Shown in pieces: positions 11,535 through 23,240 of a DNA stretch of 64,000 bases (positions are counted from its first letter, which is position 1; the number at the start of each line of letters is the position of its first letter). Where the stretch lies: the NCBI GenBank assembly GCA_024036415.1, contig JAMWET010003400.1, forward strand, positions 432,200 through 496,199, read 5' to 3'. This stretch comes from Prochilodus magdalenae (Eukaryota; Chordata; Actinopteri; Characiformes; Prochilodontidae). A program made the translations under genes and the position numbers. The notes beneath the pieces were generated by a model. The model was not told the DNA's origin and ran no database searches. It worked only from the letters and a program-made list of their open reading frames with translations.

Positions 11535-12018
11535 CTGTGCTTGTTGGACATCCCCTTCCTAATCCATGGATGTTCATTTGGACTCCCCCCGCCTCTTTTC
11601 AGCTACAACAGCCTCGGGGACTTCAAGGATGTAAGAGTGTGTCTTTGGGAATTTGTGCCCATTCAGTTAAAAATTCATTTGTGAGCTTAGACACTGTTGT
11701 TGGGTGTGAAGTCCTGCCTCACCACTGACATTCTTTACACCCCTTTAAGGGTGGTGTTTACTATTTCTAAGGGTTTAAGGAATATGCATAAGGCCCAAGA
11801 AACTTTTCATGAACTCTTATTAACTGGCTTAAGGCTAAAGATGGCCTCCTATAACAATGCACTTAAAGTCTTCAGTATGACGCCATGTTTGTCTATGGAG
11901 GTTGCATGGCTATGTACTTTGATAGACCTGTTAGTTTTGGATGTGGATGCAATTTAATATAAATAAATTAAATCAATATTTAGAAGGAGTGTCTACATAC
12001 TTATGGTCTTCTAGTGTG
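11535..12018 (-). mobile_element. internally deleted Tc1-like fragment, family C
   Basis: The right end reads GTGTCTACATACTTATGGTC, close to the ends of the Tc1 family found at 28887-29713. The left part contains TTTGGGAATTTGTGCCCATT. Most of the transposase region is missing, and no frame is usable. Confidence 0.5.
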
Positions 12019-12439
12019 TGTAATATAAGATAGATTATGAAATATTTTTGAATTGGAAATATGAAAGACAGCAAAAATACATTGGAATAATTACAGTGAT
12101 AATAAGTGCAAGATTTCATGACACTGCCTCCATCACATAGAAATGGAGAAAAACAACACATAAACCTACAGTTTGCACATCAAGGAAACCTGAGTCACAG
12201 TTATTTAAATTAAATTACCATATAATTAAAACCCACAATACACCTAAGATTCACTGCAGCTAGTAAAAAATACGTAAGCAAAAGGACAGCCAACTCTCCC
12301 GTCAAGGGGTTTCTTAGGAGGGGTAGGGTTTGAACCACAACCACAATTAAATTTTTTCAAGACAAACAGTGGTACAAACTACTCCAAGAGAACTCCAAGA
12401 GAATATCCACCACCATCCGCCTAAACCGTGGGTACAAGG
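12019..12439. other. intergenic DNA, no gene seen
   Basis: AT-rich unique sequence. Nothing recognised. Confidence 0.35.
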
Positions 12440-12879
12440 CAAGATGGAGGCATGCCTTTATGTTGTTCATGCTCAATCTTGACCCTACCTTTGGAATGTT
12501 ACAGCAGAAATCGAGAGTCATCTGAGGGGTTCATGGTTGTGCATTCAGAGATGTTCTTCTGTATTTCCTAGCTGTAACGAGTGGCTATTTGAGTTTCTGT
12601 TTCTCCTATCAGCGTTTATCAGTCATTGTCATAGGACATCTGGCAGAAAAAAGGCATTTTTGAACATGGCTGTGAATGTAAATCCGAGTAGATCAGCAGT
12701 TTCTGAAATACTTAGAAATCTTAAATCACATTTTTTCTCCACATTCTGTTTAAACTTCAGCAGGTTATCTTGATCATGTCTACATGCCCCCATGCATTAA
12801 ATTACTGTCATGTGATTGATTAGGTATTTGCATTAATAAGTAGTTGAACAGGTGTTCCTAATAAGGTGGCCGGTGAGTC
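12440..12879 (-). mobile_element. Tc1-like 5' fragment, family D
   Basis: It ends with AACAGGTGTTCCTAATAAGG and GGCCGGTGAGT, the terminal sequence of a very common fish Tc1-like family. Internal words (AGATCAGCAGTTTCTGAAAT, CATCTGGCA) match the start of that family's coding region read on the minus strand. The DDE part is absent. Non-functional. Confidence 0.6.
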
Positions 12880-13650
12880 TATGTTTTAGACCACAAACTT
12901 CACTCAGATTAATTTAGACAGCATATCCATAACTACTATATTAAATAACTTTCTTTGAGGGAGCCTTAAGAGTCATGGACATGGATACCATGACCACCAC
13001 ATACCAGTTCTGACATTTCACATCAAACTACTCTGAATGACTCTTAATATTTAAATTATTTAATTAAGCAGGAGATTCAGAAAGGCAGTGGAATGTCTCT
13101 TTAACTTCATAACCCATGAACATTACTGTGTGGCTTTTAACAGCAGTATTCAGTTTCAATGCCTGCTGCATCACCACATTCTCATCTTATTTTCAATGTA
13201 TATTTTATAAATTCCATTGAATTATTAGTTGGCTGCAAGGTTTATTTGTGCTGCCTGTTCTAATGTACATGGTTCAATTCATCAGCTAATTATCAAAACT
13301 CTCTTGAGTTGAATTAGGTCTATTATAGGAAACTTCCTGAGTCATGAAGCACTCCTGAGGAGATAAGCCCAAGCCAGCATCCATCTAAAGATGTTACAGC
13401 CAGATAGGGAGCAGCCTAAGACAAATTAATGTGTTAGGCATTGCTGACTTAACAAAGCCTAAGGAAATGGTCTGCTTTTCAAAATTGCAAGCACGTGGTT
13501 TACACAATCTAATATATTTATTACTTATCATACACACATTTCAGGTCCTCTCAATAGCCAGTATCTATAGGTGTACACACTAAGATGATTTTTCAAGGGT
13601 TTTTAAGTCAGTGGTTGTAAATGGAACTACATAAAGAACCATTTGGATAC
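12880..13650. other. intergenic DNA, no gene seen
   Basis: AT-rich unique sequence. No gene or repeat family was recognised. Confidence 0.4.
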
Positions 13651-14210
13651 ATACACTGGCATGCAAAACTTCAGGGACCCCTGGTCAAAAAGTCTATGAC
13701 CCAGAAGATGAACCGATCTCAAAAAGTTATAAAGTTGGGCTGTGACTTGTTCACAATTATCGTTAGAAAATGAAAGACAATATTAATTTTAAAGCTTTAC
13801 AAATACTCCTCAGACTTTTGGAAGTCATGGGCTTTGATAAGAGCTCTGAAACTGAAAATACTGATACCCACAAAGCAGGAAAAGCTATAAGTAGACAGCT
13901 CAGCATTTCCAGCTTCGGCAACCTACAAGTGTGCAGGATCTACACGCCCAGTAACATCTTCGGGCAAAGTGTTCCACAGGATGCCATACGCAAGCTGAGT
14001 GCCTCCAGGCCCCACCATATCTCATTTTGGATCCAGGCTAGAGGCAGCCCAACAGTGCCCAAAGCCTACTTTCAGTTATATAGTTTCCCCAATAGACAGA
14101 AAATCCTTTCATTCTAACACTGTAATCATTTACATATATCATCATCACATTCACACGTAGAAAGCTTCATCTGATTCCAACAACTCCTTCTTGGTAGAGC
14201 ATTTTTTGGT
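13651..14210 (+). pseudogene. Tc1-like transposase C-terminal remnant
   Basis: The left side resembles a Tc1 end (ACTGGCATGCAAAACTTC, AGGGACCCCTGGTC). The plus strand at about 13885-14090 encodes VPQDAIRKL, HHIS and QARGSPTVP. These correspond to the end of a Tc1 transposase, where an ARG-type motif precedes the stop. The right end is TAGAGCATTTTTTGGTAGTG. The closest relative in the window is 24265-24620. The catalytic core is gone. Confidence 0.55.
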
Positions 14211-14211
14211 A

Positions 14212-14214
14212 GTG

Positions 14215-14248
<34 letters not shown>
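14212..14248. repeat. (TA)n microsatellite
   Basis: A TA dinucleotide run with one G interruption. Confidence 0.95.
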
Positions 14249-14394
14249 AAATGTGCCATAATCAAGGACAAGCCTTTCATTCAGCGAGCAGTGATGCCCT
14301 CAATGAGTCATTCTGTTAGTGCCAGCACCAATGGCAGACAGCTGCACAGCGTAGGACTACATGCACATTAACTTAGAAAACATTGCAATGGTAA

Positions 14395-14590
14395 ATTAAT
14401 TTACTGTCATTCAGTGACGAGTCCCACTTTCGTTCCGGTGGAGTTGACCAACAGGTCAACAGACCGTGTGGAGGCACCGTGGTCAGCACCAAGATGAATG
14501 GTGTATTGTCACGGGTCACACATGCAGAAGGCCTGGTGTCACACCGCCTCCACTACTGTCACAAAATCTATGGGATGGATTATCTCAGGA
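14395..14590 (+). pseudogene. Tc1-like transposase core fragment
   Basis: A plus-strand frame reads FSDESHFRSGGVDQQVNRPC, which contains the SDE block around the first catalytic Asp of Tc1 transposases. Stops follow soon after. It is a separate fragment from 13651-14210 and appears out of order with it. Confidence 0.55.
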
Positions 14591-14791
14591 CACCATTACA
14601 TACATCTAAACTATAGTCCCTGGTATCCTTTATCCTCCTTTTATATAGCATTGCAGTCTGACACTTCCTTCTGGGTGCAACTGTCCTTTTGATGATTAGT
14701 ATATACGACTATATAATTCAGTAATTCAGGAAAGAGATATTTTTCTATCAAGAGTTCAACAGCGGATCTCACGTATATACATATATATATA

Positions 14792-15323
14792 CAGGGGTTG
14801 GACAATGAAACTGAAACACCAGGTTTTAGACCACAATCATTTATTAGTATGGTGTAGGGCCTCCTTTTGCCGCCAATACAGCGTCAGTTCGTCTTGGGAA
14901 TGACATATACAAGTCCTGCACAGTGGTCAGAGGGATGTTAAGCGATTCTTCTTGCAGGATAGTGGCCAGGTCACTACGTGATGCTGGTGGAGGTTCGTCC
15001 TTCTTGGTGGTATGCTGACATTACCCTGGATACCGTGGCTCTTGATACATCACAAAGACTTGCTGTCTTGGTCACAGATGCGCCAGCAAGACGTGCACCA
15101 ACAATTTGTCCTCTTTTGAACTCTGGTATGTCACCCATAATGTTGTGTGCATTGCAGTATTTTGAGCAGAACTGTGCTCTTACCTGCTAACTGAACCTTC
15201 ACACTCTGCTCTTACTGGTGCAATGTGCAATTAATGAAGATTGGCCACCAGGCTGGTCCAATTTAGCCATGAGACCTCCCACACTAAAATGACAGGCGTT
15301 TCAGTTTCATTGTCCAACCCCTG
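14792..15323. mobile_element. mariner/Tc1-type element with CAGGGGTTGGACAATGAAAC ends
   Basis: Ends are CAGGGGTTGGACAATGAAAC on the left and its inverted copy at 15304-15323 on the right. The left flank is TA; the right flank is CA, so one target copy seems mutated. The interior carries a short decayed region (TTCGTCTTGGGAATGACA, ACTACGTGATGCTGGTGGAG) but no complete transposase. It landed in the TA-rich core of the larger palindrome. Confidence 0.85.
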
Positions 15324-15325
15324 CA

Positions 15326-15327
<2 letters not shown>

Positions 15328-15403
<76 letters not shown>
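15328..15403. repeat. (AT)n microsatellite
   Basis: About 75 bp of nearly uninterrupted AT dinucleotide, part of the palindrome core. Confidence 0.97.
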
Positions 15404-15406
<3 letters not shown>

Positions 15407-15456
15407 GAGATCCGCTGCTTAACTCTTAAAAGAAAAATATCTCTTTCCTGAATTAC

Positions 15457-16132
15457 TAACAAAGCATGAAGAGAGAAGGACATTTTGCCAGAAAGCTTGG
15501 CTTTTCTGTATCTCCCTGTTCATTAAGCAGGGCTTGATTGTCTTGGGGGATAAAATCATTTGTAGTGGGGATTTTATTGACTGGACTGCTGGCATTAGCT
15601 TAGGAAAGGGAAAATAAGAAGAAATATGCAAACACACTCTCATTCTCGGAATAACACAGACAACAAAAGCCTTACAAAGCCCATAGAAAGCGTTCCCCAC
15701 TCGGCCCCAGATGCACAACTCGAAACTTATTGGAACTCGGCTCATAAAAGGCAAGCCAAACTGAGGCTGCCAGATAAGGCACAGACAATCTGAGTTTTAC
15801 CAGCACCTTCCCCCACCCAACCCCACTACCAATTCACATTCATCACGCCACAGCCGCAACCTTGCACTGACTGCTGCACTTCCAATGCTAATATTATCAC
15901 TACCATTAGGCTACTATCACCGCTAACACGGATGCGGCTGCGGATGCCTATTAGTTAAAGTCGCTTTCAATCTCTTTTCCCCTCGCGCAATGCTTAGCGA
16001 AACGGCACTGCGCTTGTTGTTTTCTGCACTGTAATGAGCTTCATTTTGCTCAGTGGACTGTGTGAATATGCAGTTTTATATTTAGCAGCCGCAGCACCCC
16101 CTCACCCCACCCCAACACAGCAGGTCTGCCAC
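15457..16132. other. intergenic DNA with a GC-richer patch
   Basis: From about 15840 to 16130 the sequence becomes GC-richer with several CpGs and no repeat character, which could be a conserved block or 5' untranslated DNA. No promoter motif can be assigned. Confidence 0.3.
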
Positions 16133-16228
16133 GATGAATGTGATGCTCACGGCCATCCCCGCATCCTCCAGTTACGGCTTAAAGGAATGCATAGAGAATA
16201 TAGAGAGGGGGTGTGATGCTGGGGAAGT
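16133..16228 (+). other. candidate first coding exon
   Basis: From an ATG in CACGATGAATG the frame reads MNVMLTAIPASSSYGLKECI and continues about 11 residues to a GAA followed by GTAAGA, a usable donor. A GC-richer upstream stretch could be 5' untranslated sequence. The frame would stop within 30 bp beyond the donor if unspliced. I do not recognise the peptide, and an overlapping minus ORF exists. Weak evidence. Confidence 0.2.
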
Positions 16229-17555
16229 AAGAGAAGCCATGCTTTTTCTATGAAATATTCACATGCCAGAAAACACAAAAAAACACGGGGAGGCATGCCC
16301 AGAATGTGGACTAGCCTGAGCACACAGTGTCTGCTGAATTTTAAAAATGGGCTACATGTTATTAACATTAATTTAGAATAATGCTTGAAAAGGAAAAATG
16401 TATTCCCTCTACAGGAGGCACGACTCATTTCATTTCATTTGGTGTAGCCCTACAGTTTCACATTTTTAGGTTGTTAGTAAAGGATTAAAACAAGTTTTAT
16501 ACTCTTAAATTAAACTTGGCTTTTGCAAGTCTGAATCAGTGCCTAAATGGCAAAGGCTTATCGTTTGGTGTCCAGTCGTATGCAAAAGTTTGAATACTGA
16601 TTTGAAGCAACCACAAATATGCCATGTTCTGCCCATTTTAGAGCATAATTCTTTTTAATTCTTTTTAAGTTTAAAACCTGCATAAATTGTAATTCTGCCA
16701 GAAAGACTCAAAAGGCAAAAGTGAAGGAAAATGATATTTTAGTGTTCAATGAGCTGTACAATCTGAGGGATAACAATTATATAAAGAGTCTCGTCCCAGA
16801 TCATCCCTGGTATGGACGGTGCCTACTCACTGGACAGAGGGATCTGACTAAACTGGGGGTGGTGGTGAAGTGAGGAAAAAATTGTGCAAAAAAATAAAGC
16901 AAAATGTAGGATGTACCAAACCTTTAGCACATGCCACATTATTTGTATTATTTTCCCCAATATGTTAAATTCACATGAGATTGCACATTAAACCATATAG
17001 AAGCTTTTTCCTCTTAAAAGATATGCTAACTCAGCAATACAGTTAATACGACCATTTAACCAGGAATGCTGGAACTTTTGCATATGACTAACCTTGCGAT
17101 GTAGCCATATGCTGCTACTATAGCATATTGCATATTCTTCTATGCAGGTTTGGAAGAAAAATATGCTAATAAGGTAAGATGACTTAAGATGGCTTATTAC
17201 AAGTGTGACTTTAAAGCCCACAATGGTGTTCCTATTTGAAAACATGAAAAAAAGACACAAAGAAGAAAAAGCCAGCAACCCGTTTTGGTTTCCTCTCCTT
17301 CAAGATGCTTACTTAGTCCAATACTTGACATGCCAAGTCTTTGAGCTTGGGAAAAGTGCTGGAGGCAGCACTTGTCATTGAGTAAGGAATTATTTGATGA
17401 TGCATGTAGATTTGGATCTATCTTCCATAACAGCCATTTTTAAGTAGCCTGTATTACAAAGGAATATTTTTTGTAGTGGTCGCTTGTTAGTTAGATGTTG
17501 AAAAATCAGTAATGACAGCAGACCACATAAGAAATAGCTTGAGTCAGTCATTTAG
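16229..17555. other. intergenic DNA, possible very decayed Tc1 trace
   Basis: At about 16567-16600, CAGTCGTATGCAAAAGTTTG resembles a Tc1-type end, but nothing downstream can be aligned to a transposase by eye. The remainder is unique AT-rich sequence. Confidence 0.35.
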
Positions 17556-17790
17556 CATGGCCAAATGTATGGGGACATACAACATGTCCATATGTGCTTG
17601 TTAAACACCTCATTTCAAAACCACAGTCATTTAATATGAAATTGCCCCACTTGGGTATTATAATAGTCTCCAGTAGTGATGCATTAGTGAGATTAAGCAC
17701 TGACATTGACCTCTGACATTGGCCTCTGACACTGGTGTGGCTTGCTGTCAGTGTTTCAGGTTCTCAAATTCTCACATCAGCCATGAGAAT
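17556..17790 (-). mobile_element. Tc1-like fragment, family C, left piece
   Basis: CATGGCCAAATGTATGGGGA and CATATGTGCTTGTTAAACAC match the end of the same Tc1 family as 28887-29713. Its continuation lies beyond the palindromic insert, at 18310-18560. Confidence 0.6.
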
Positions 17791-17810
17791 TTTTTTTATT
17801 TCACAGATAT

Positions 17811-18262
17811 TTGGGTGGTGGATCATTCTCAGAACTGACACTGATGTGGTGGTGGTGTTGTGTTAGTGTGTGTTGTGGTCGTGTGAGTGGATCAGACACA
17901 GCAGTGCTGCTGGAGTGTTTAATCACCTCACTATTGCTGCTGGACTGAGAACAGTCCTGTTCTGTAATGTTCAGGACTCCCACCGGACCACTACAGAACA
18001 GATGCTTCTATCTTGTTGTCTCACATTGTAGATGTAAAGTCAGAGACGTTAGCTTATCTGCTGCTGAACAGTGAGCAGTGTGTTGGTCATCCTCTAGCCC
18101 TTCATCAGTGGTCACAGGACGCTGCCCCCGGGCACTGTTGGCTGGATACTGGACACTGAGGTCTTTAAACACTCCAGCAGTCTGATTCACTCACACCAGC
18201 ACAACACACATTAACACACCACTTCAGTGTCACTACAGTGCTGAGAATGATCTACCACCCAC
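17811..18262. mobile_element. palindromic non-autonomous element, family P
   Basis: A left arm of about 105 bp (GGGTGGTGGATCATTCTCAG ... CAGTGCTGCTGGAGTGTTT) is answered by its inverted copy at about 18166-18261 (AAACACTCCAGCAG ... ATGATCTACCACCCA). The central part contains CATCAGTGGTCACAGGACGC. The two arms could form a cruciform or a long hairpin if transcribed. It sits inside the Tc1 remnant formed by 17556-17790 and 18310-18560. Non-coding. Confidence 0.8.
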
Positions 18263-18309
18263 ATACTACATGCCCTGTGGTGAGCCTTAACATTAACGAG
18301 CAGGCTAAA

Positions 18310-18560
18310 AGGCACCATTACAATTTCCCTTTACTGGAACTTAAGTGTGGAGGCTAAATCAAGAGAAACAGCCTCAACTCATTATTCCTCCTCTACCAAA
18401 CAGCTGGAGCGTTCTCCTGGGGTTTGCCAAACTAAGATTTTTCTATGAAACTGCCAGTTGATGTTGCTCCTACAGGCATTTTGGAATCCAGTACTGAATG
18501 CCAAGAATAGGCAATTTTACAACACTCTGCGGTCGTCTTCTGTGACCTTGTGTCATGCCA
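18310..18560 (-). mobile_element. Tc1-like fragment, family C, right piece
   Basis: Words such as AATTTCCCTTTACTGGAACT, CCTCCTCTACCAAAC and GCGTTCTCCTGGGGTTTGCC follow, in order, the antisense of the transposase region of the family at 28887-29713 (around its GGGGIMVWG motif). Badly decayed. Confidence 0.55.
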
Positions 18561-18639
18561 GGTTTTGGCTAAGATGAGATTTTCTATTCACAGTAAAGCA
18601 TTTATAGTTAGGGCACTTATGTCAGGGCATCACAACAGA

Positions 18640-19230
18640 AAGGCTCTATACAGTACTGTGGAAAGGTCATAGACGGTTGAGTGATTGCCATTAAGTTGTT
18701 TATCTTTCAGTATCAGAAATAAAAGTTGAAACCTTAAAACAGCATGCAACAGTTCTGGCACCCTAGTCAAATGTTTTGTTAAATTTCCAAATGAAAAGTG
18801 GTTATTACAACATCTTTGGTGCACTTTCAGTTAATCCACTAATCAACTGTTATTTATTTAATCATTTATTTATTTATTTATTATTTTTTTGTATGGTCTC
18901 AAAGCTTATTAGGTCCTAATAAAACTCAGGTGTAGACAATTTGAGAGCTTAATCAATTCTGTGACCTTTCAAGACTTGTCAAGATGTTATGCATACCTTC
19001 AACAGCCATGCGCTCATCAAGCAGCTGACTGGGACTAAAGGTAATTGAGTCTTACAAAGCAAGTAAAGACAAGAAGATAAAAGATTCCTGCCTACTACCT
19101 TGCATGTAACTTCCACAGTCCAAAACGCCTTGTCCAAAACGTCCAAAAAGTCTTGACCATCCAGTGGGTTTTATGGGCACGCACCTAGGTGACCAAGCCA
19201 CAAGTGGGCCCTCGCAAGCAACTATACGAA
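18640..19230. mobile_element. possible very old Tc1-like remnant
   Basis: TACAGTACTGTGGAAAGGTC resembles a Tc1 terminal repeat (acagtactgtgcaaaag). No catalytic motif is readable. A (TTTA)n tract interrupts it at 18850-18892. Confidence 0.3.
18850..18892. repeat. (TTTA)n microsatellite, imperfect
   Basis: Repeats of TTTA with one interruption and a terminal T-run. Confidence 0.85.
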
Positions 19231-19845
19231 AAGCTTAACAGCTGTTTTCCCAACAGAACAGCAGAAATAACTGAATAGTCCTTAATCCTAATTTTTACAT
19301 CTTTCCTAAATACCCACCTCATTTTCTCCTTTAACCACTTTTAAGCAACTGTTCCACTAACCACCATTCAGATAGCAAACGGCTGCCTTAGCTATATATG
19401 ATTTGGGTCTTTTTGTGGCAAATTAACCATACTTCCAAACAATAATAGCAATAGAGTCATATCTGACACTAATGTGTAATAGAAGAGGTTTGTTTATAGA
19501 ACAACCTATATGTTTTTTTAACATTTAAAACATTATTTTCTAAAATAAATAAATGAATGACTAAACATAAACCAGCTCTGTAGTTAGCATGTAGTATCGT
19601 GGTGCTGCACCGCCCTCATATAACCTCCTGTAACTCTATAAAAGAAATCCCTGATTAAGGTAGGCAGGTAGGGACTCACTTAACATTAGGGCTACAATTT
19701 GATGATCCGGGCCTGCAAAAAGTTATTCCTCCTCCTTTCATCTTAACATCAGCTTAACATAAATATTCATTGCTACCCATGAATAATTTATCCCTACCTC
19801 AGAATAATCCCTCTACCCAATTAGTGTTCCCTCATACTACCACCA
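19231..19845. other. intergenic DNA, no gene seen
   Basis: AT-rich sequence without recognisable features. Confidence 0.4.
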
Positions 19846-20108
19846 TATCATTGTTGTCCAAAGAAAAACAAATTTCCATTTTTGTCGGTTTTGACTTTTA
19901 TGCATGATCTGAACACAGCAGCTGCTGTTTAGTTCTGTGAAAATGTCATGATGAATAGACCAATAGAAATAGCCCAATCAGAAATTCACACTAATTGGAA
20001 AAAGTCTGGTTTCATTGACTTACATTAGAATTAAGTTAGGTTGTTGCCTCTCTCTCTCCTGTAAAATTGCCATTCTGGAGATGCTAGTTTGTCTTTGGAC
20101 AGCGATGG
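19846..20108 (-). mobile_element. non-autonomous foldback element, family A, full-length copy
   Basis: The ends are ATCATTGTTGTCCAAAGAAA and GTCTTTGGACAGCGATGGTA, imperfect inverted repeats. The interior shares TTTATGCATGATCTGAACAC, AGCAGCTGCTGTTTA and CCATTTTTGTCG with the copy at 30110-30373. No ORF. Confidence 0.75.
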
Positions 20109-20154
20109 TATGTTGAATGCACAGTTCAAAAGATACTTAGACGATCTAAAAGAC

Positions 20155-20195
20155 ACAAAAAAACCCAAAAAACAAACAAACAAACAAACAAAAAC
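20155..20195. repeat. (CAAA)n microsatellite
   Basis: Several CAAA units in an A-rich context. Confidence 0.85.
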
Positions 20196-20299
20196 TGCTG
20201 GTAAACTAGTCAGGTTCAGCAAACCTCCACAACAATCTACAGGAAGATTTGGCTGGTAAAGAAATGGTGGAGCACTGGCCCACTGTTGCTGCACAAGCA

Positions 20300-21929
20300 T
20301 TATTTACATAGATATCTCATTACAGAAGTGTTGTCTTAAGAATGTAACACAGCACTTAGATAAACTTTATGTAATCAAGTACTGTGGACTGATTGAGGAA
20401 AAGTAAAGCTCCTTGACTACAGTCACCAAAGTAGTTGTAGTCATGTCATTAAAATAGCACCTTCTTTAACACAATGAAAACTGGTCTCTGACTTTTGCAC
20501 AGTAATATATATTCCCTTCACTGCTGTGGATGGCACATCTCATCGCCTACACTTTCATACTCTCGATACTCTCGTTCCCTGTATATCTCAACAGACACAG
20601 TTCCTGCGAAATGCTCACAGCAGCGAGGACTTGTTTCCATGCTGTCCCACAAAAAAGAATAAATAAATATTTGAAGTTTTAATATATTTTTGTTAATAGA
20701 ATGGTGAAAACACTCTACAGAGAGAGAGACAGCTGTTTCTTTTTAATTACTGCATATAAAGGTACATTCAGTACATCTCAGGGACTTTTTTCTCATTAAT
20801 ACAAGAACAAAACCCATCTGCTCCTAATTTATGCTCTCCATTTGATTCTGCAGTTCATAAAGTAACCAGCTCGTTAGGCTATGTTATGAAAACACTGCAT
20901 TTCCCAAGGGGTCTTTCTGTGTAGACCAGTCCCCTGTGGAACGCTAGCCTACCCTGCTGTACTCTCAGGGGGGTGTATTCAGTAGGACCTCATCTGCGTG
21001 TATGACCCTTCCATTACACTTCCACACACCACCTGCACTTAGTCTAGCAAGCAGTACTAGCCAAGCCTGCTTTATATTGTGAATTAGGTGGCTGTTAGTC
21101 TAGCAGGGTGCTGTGTTCAACGATACATTTTCTACTGTGAGGGGACATTTTAAAATATTTTTTATTCATAATATATTATTACATTTATAATTTTTAAACA
21201 TACCTATAATTATATAGATCAGTATGTAAATTTGGTATTAAATGTTTATGTTGATGCTGTATAGACAGAACCTTATATCCTTAATTTATTTTTTTACATA
21301 ATTTATAAAGCTACATAATTTCCATGTGTCCATACATTTTTACTGTCCATAATTTTAAAATCATCTGGATGGTAAAATTGGCAAGATTTTCACATTTGAA
21401 AAAAGAATAAAAATTCTGAACAGCATGTGACTGACTGTGCGCAAATACATCTATGTATTATGTTGCACAGATATCCATTAAATAGCATGCTAACCAACTA
21501 GCCCCTTCCTTTCCTGTCTTATAATACAGCTTTGTACGTCAGGAGGTTATAGTAAGTGCCTTTAGCGTCAAGTCAAATCAGTCCAACATGAGGGGATGGC
21601 TGAAACTATTGGCAAGCAACTATTATCACCAACACTGCTGTCCACTCTTGGCAGGAAACATAAGTAAGTGATGAAGTTTAATAACGTTTAATGCCAAACG
21701 CAATGCTTCTTATAGACTGGTAATGAGTGAAGAGTGGGAAGAAGGGACTAGGCATTTCCTTGTTTCTTATGATAGGCATTGACCACAACTTGATGGTTAT
21801 ATTTTGCTCTCTATCATTTGTATTATGAATTTGAGAGTTTGCAAATATTATAAATTGTTCTTCTAGGGGAAGCTGGGAAAATCAACGCCAGACTGGGAAG
21901 ACCAGAAAAGCTTTTAGATAGAACTGCTT
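20300..21929. other. intergenic DNA, no gene seen
   Basis: Mostly unique AT-rich DNA; the part from 21150 to 21420 is especially AT-rich. No exon or repeat family was recognised. Confidence 0.4.
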
Positions 21930-22640
21930 GTATACAGGCCAGGTTTATTTAGTTTTGTTGACACATGTGATAGCACAAGCCTGAATCTGCATGGAAAAAA
22001 AATTCAAGTATGCAAAACAACAAATAGCTAAGCTAGAAGGATTTTGGAAACAAGTGCAGTAAACTTACGAAAGTCAATTAGGAACTGTTTGGCCACAATA
22101 ACCAAAGGTTTGCTTGGAGAAAAAAGGAGCATTTGATGAAAAGAACACTTTGCCAACTGTTATCTACATTGCCTTGCCGTTGTGTGGCAGTCAGTGGCAC
22201 AAGAATGGGTAGATGAAAGAATAAATTCCAATAAATATCAGCAACCTCTGAAAGCAAACATGACAAACTCAGTCAAGAAACTGAAGCTGACAAATCCTGG
22301 CTTCTACAGCAGAACAATGATCTAACATATATCTCAAAATGAACTACTTTAAGAAGTACATGCTGAAGCCCTCACAGTCCCCAGACTTGAACATCATTGA
22401 AAGTCAGTGGCTAAACATGCTGTGCATGCAAAATGGCCCAGGAATATAGCAGAATTTGAACTAGTTGGAGTGGGTGAAGCTGGCTACAAAAAGCTTTAGA
22501 AGTCTGTGACATCTGCCAAAGGGAGTGGTATTAAGCAGATCCGGTGGTGCCCCTGGGCATTAAAGCTATAGTGCCCTATCCTTATGAACCCACTGATAAC
22601 CTGAGACTGCGTGCTGGAAAGGTCTTGGTTTTGCTGAAGA
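21930..22640 (+). pseudogene. Tc1-like transposase pseudogene
   Basis: The plus strand from about 22360 reads, across frame changes, an equivalent of SPQSPDLNIIES (ACAGTCCCCAGACTTGAACA) and then HAKWPRNIAEFE, the usual start of the C-terminal part that carries the last catalytic Glu. Upstream, words around 22120-22330 correspond to the core but contain many stops. There is no uninterrupted frame. It is an old dead copy. Confidence 0.6.
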
Positions 22641-22984
22641 CTTGTTCTACCACATTTTCTCAAAATCTCTAAACTGAACCTGAAGTTAATTCCTTAGCTA
22701 AGACCTTGTCAACTCCAGTCAGGAATAGCAATGAGAGTGGGAGAAGATCACTATGAGATGCCAAAATGATCCTGTCTATATTTCACCCACAGAGGTGCCA
22801 CTGTCTGGTAAATTTACATGATGAAATGCTTTTTAGATATTTATGGCTGGATTATTAGGTTGGCTGTGAGAAACAGATTTAACATAAACTGAATGTTTTA
22901 AAGCACTCTATGGATGTCCCTGGGTGCTGTGTGTCCCTAGGCAGTCACCCAGATCACCCATATTGTAGACTTGGCCATGGAATC
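22641..22984. other. intergenic DNA, no gene seen
   Basis: Unique sequence. No features recognised. Confidence 0.35.
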
Positions 22985-23240
22985 ATCATAAATGTAATTG
23001 GGCAACTTATACTGAGCTACGCATACACAGAAGTAAGGTCTTCAAGAATGGTGTTGGGCCACAACATGCATGGCATTCAGCAAAGCGGCACTCGTTACTG
23101 AAGGTAACCCACTGCAGCAGCGCAGTCTTTGGTGATGTTGACATGGTGTTAAGGGTAGTCGTCGTAATGCTCGTCGTAGTCCTGTGCCGTGGTGCCATCT
23201 GCCAGTGGTGTTTGCACATGGAGGACATCGCTGCTTGCTG
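22985..23240 (-). mobile_element. Tc1-like fragment, family B
   Basis: It contains GAGCTACGCATACACAGAAG and CAGTCTTTGGTGATGTTGAC followed by ATGGTGTTAAGGG, shared with 9042-9664. No complete domain. Confidence 0.5.

Larger units (their letters stand above)
14721..15456. repeat. large AT-cored palindrome split by a mariner-type MITE
   Basis: The left arm at 14721-14776 (GTAATTCAGGAAAGAGATAT onward) and the right arm at 15401-15456 are inverted copies of about 56 bp with only a few mismatches. Between them lie TA-repeat DNA and a 532-bp inserted element. Without that insert, the two arms would flank a TA-rich core able to fold back on itself. Confidence 0.8.
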
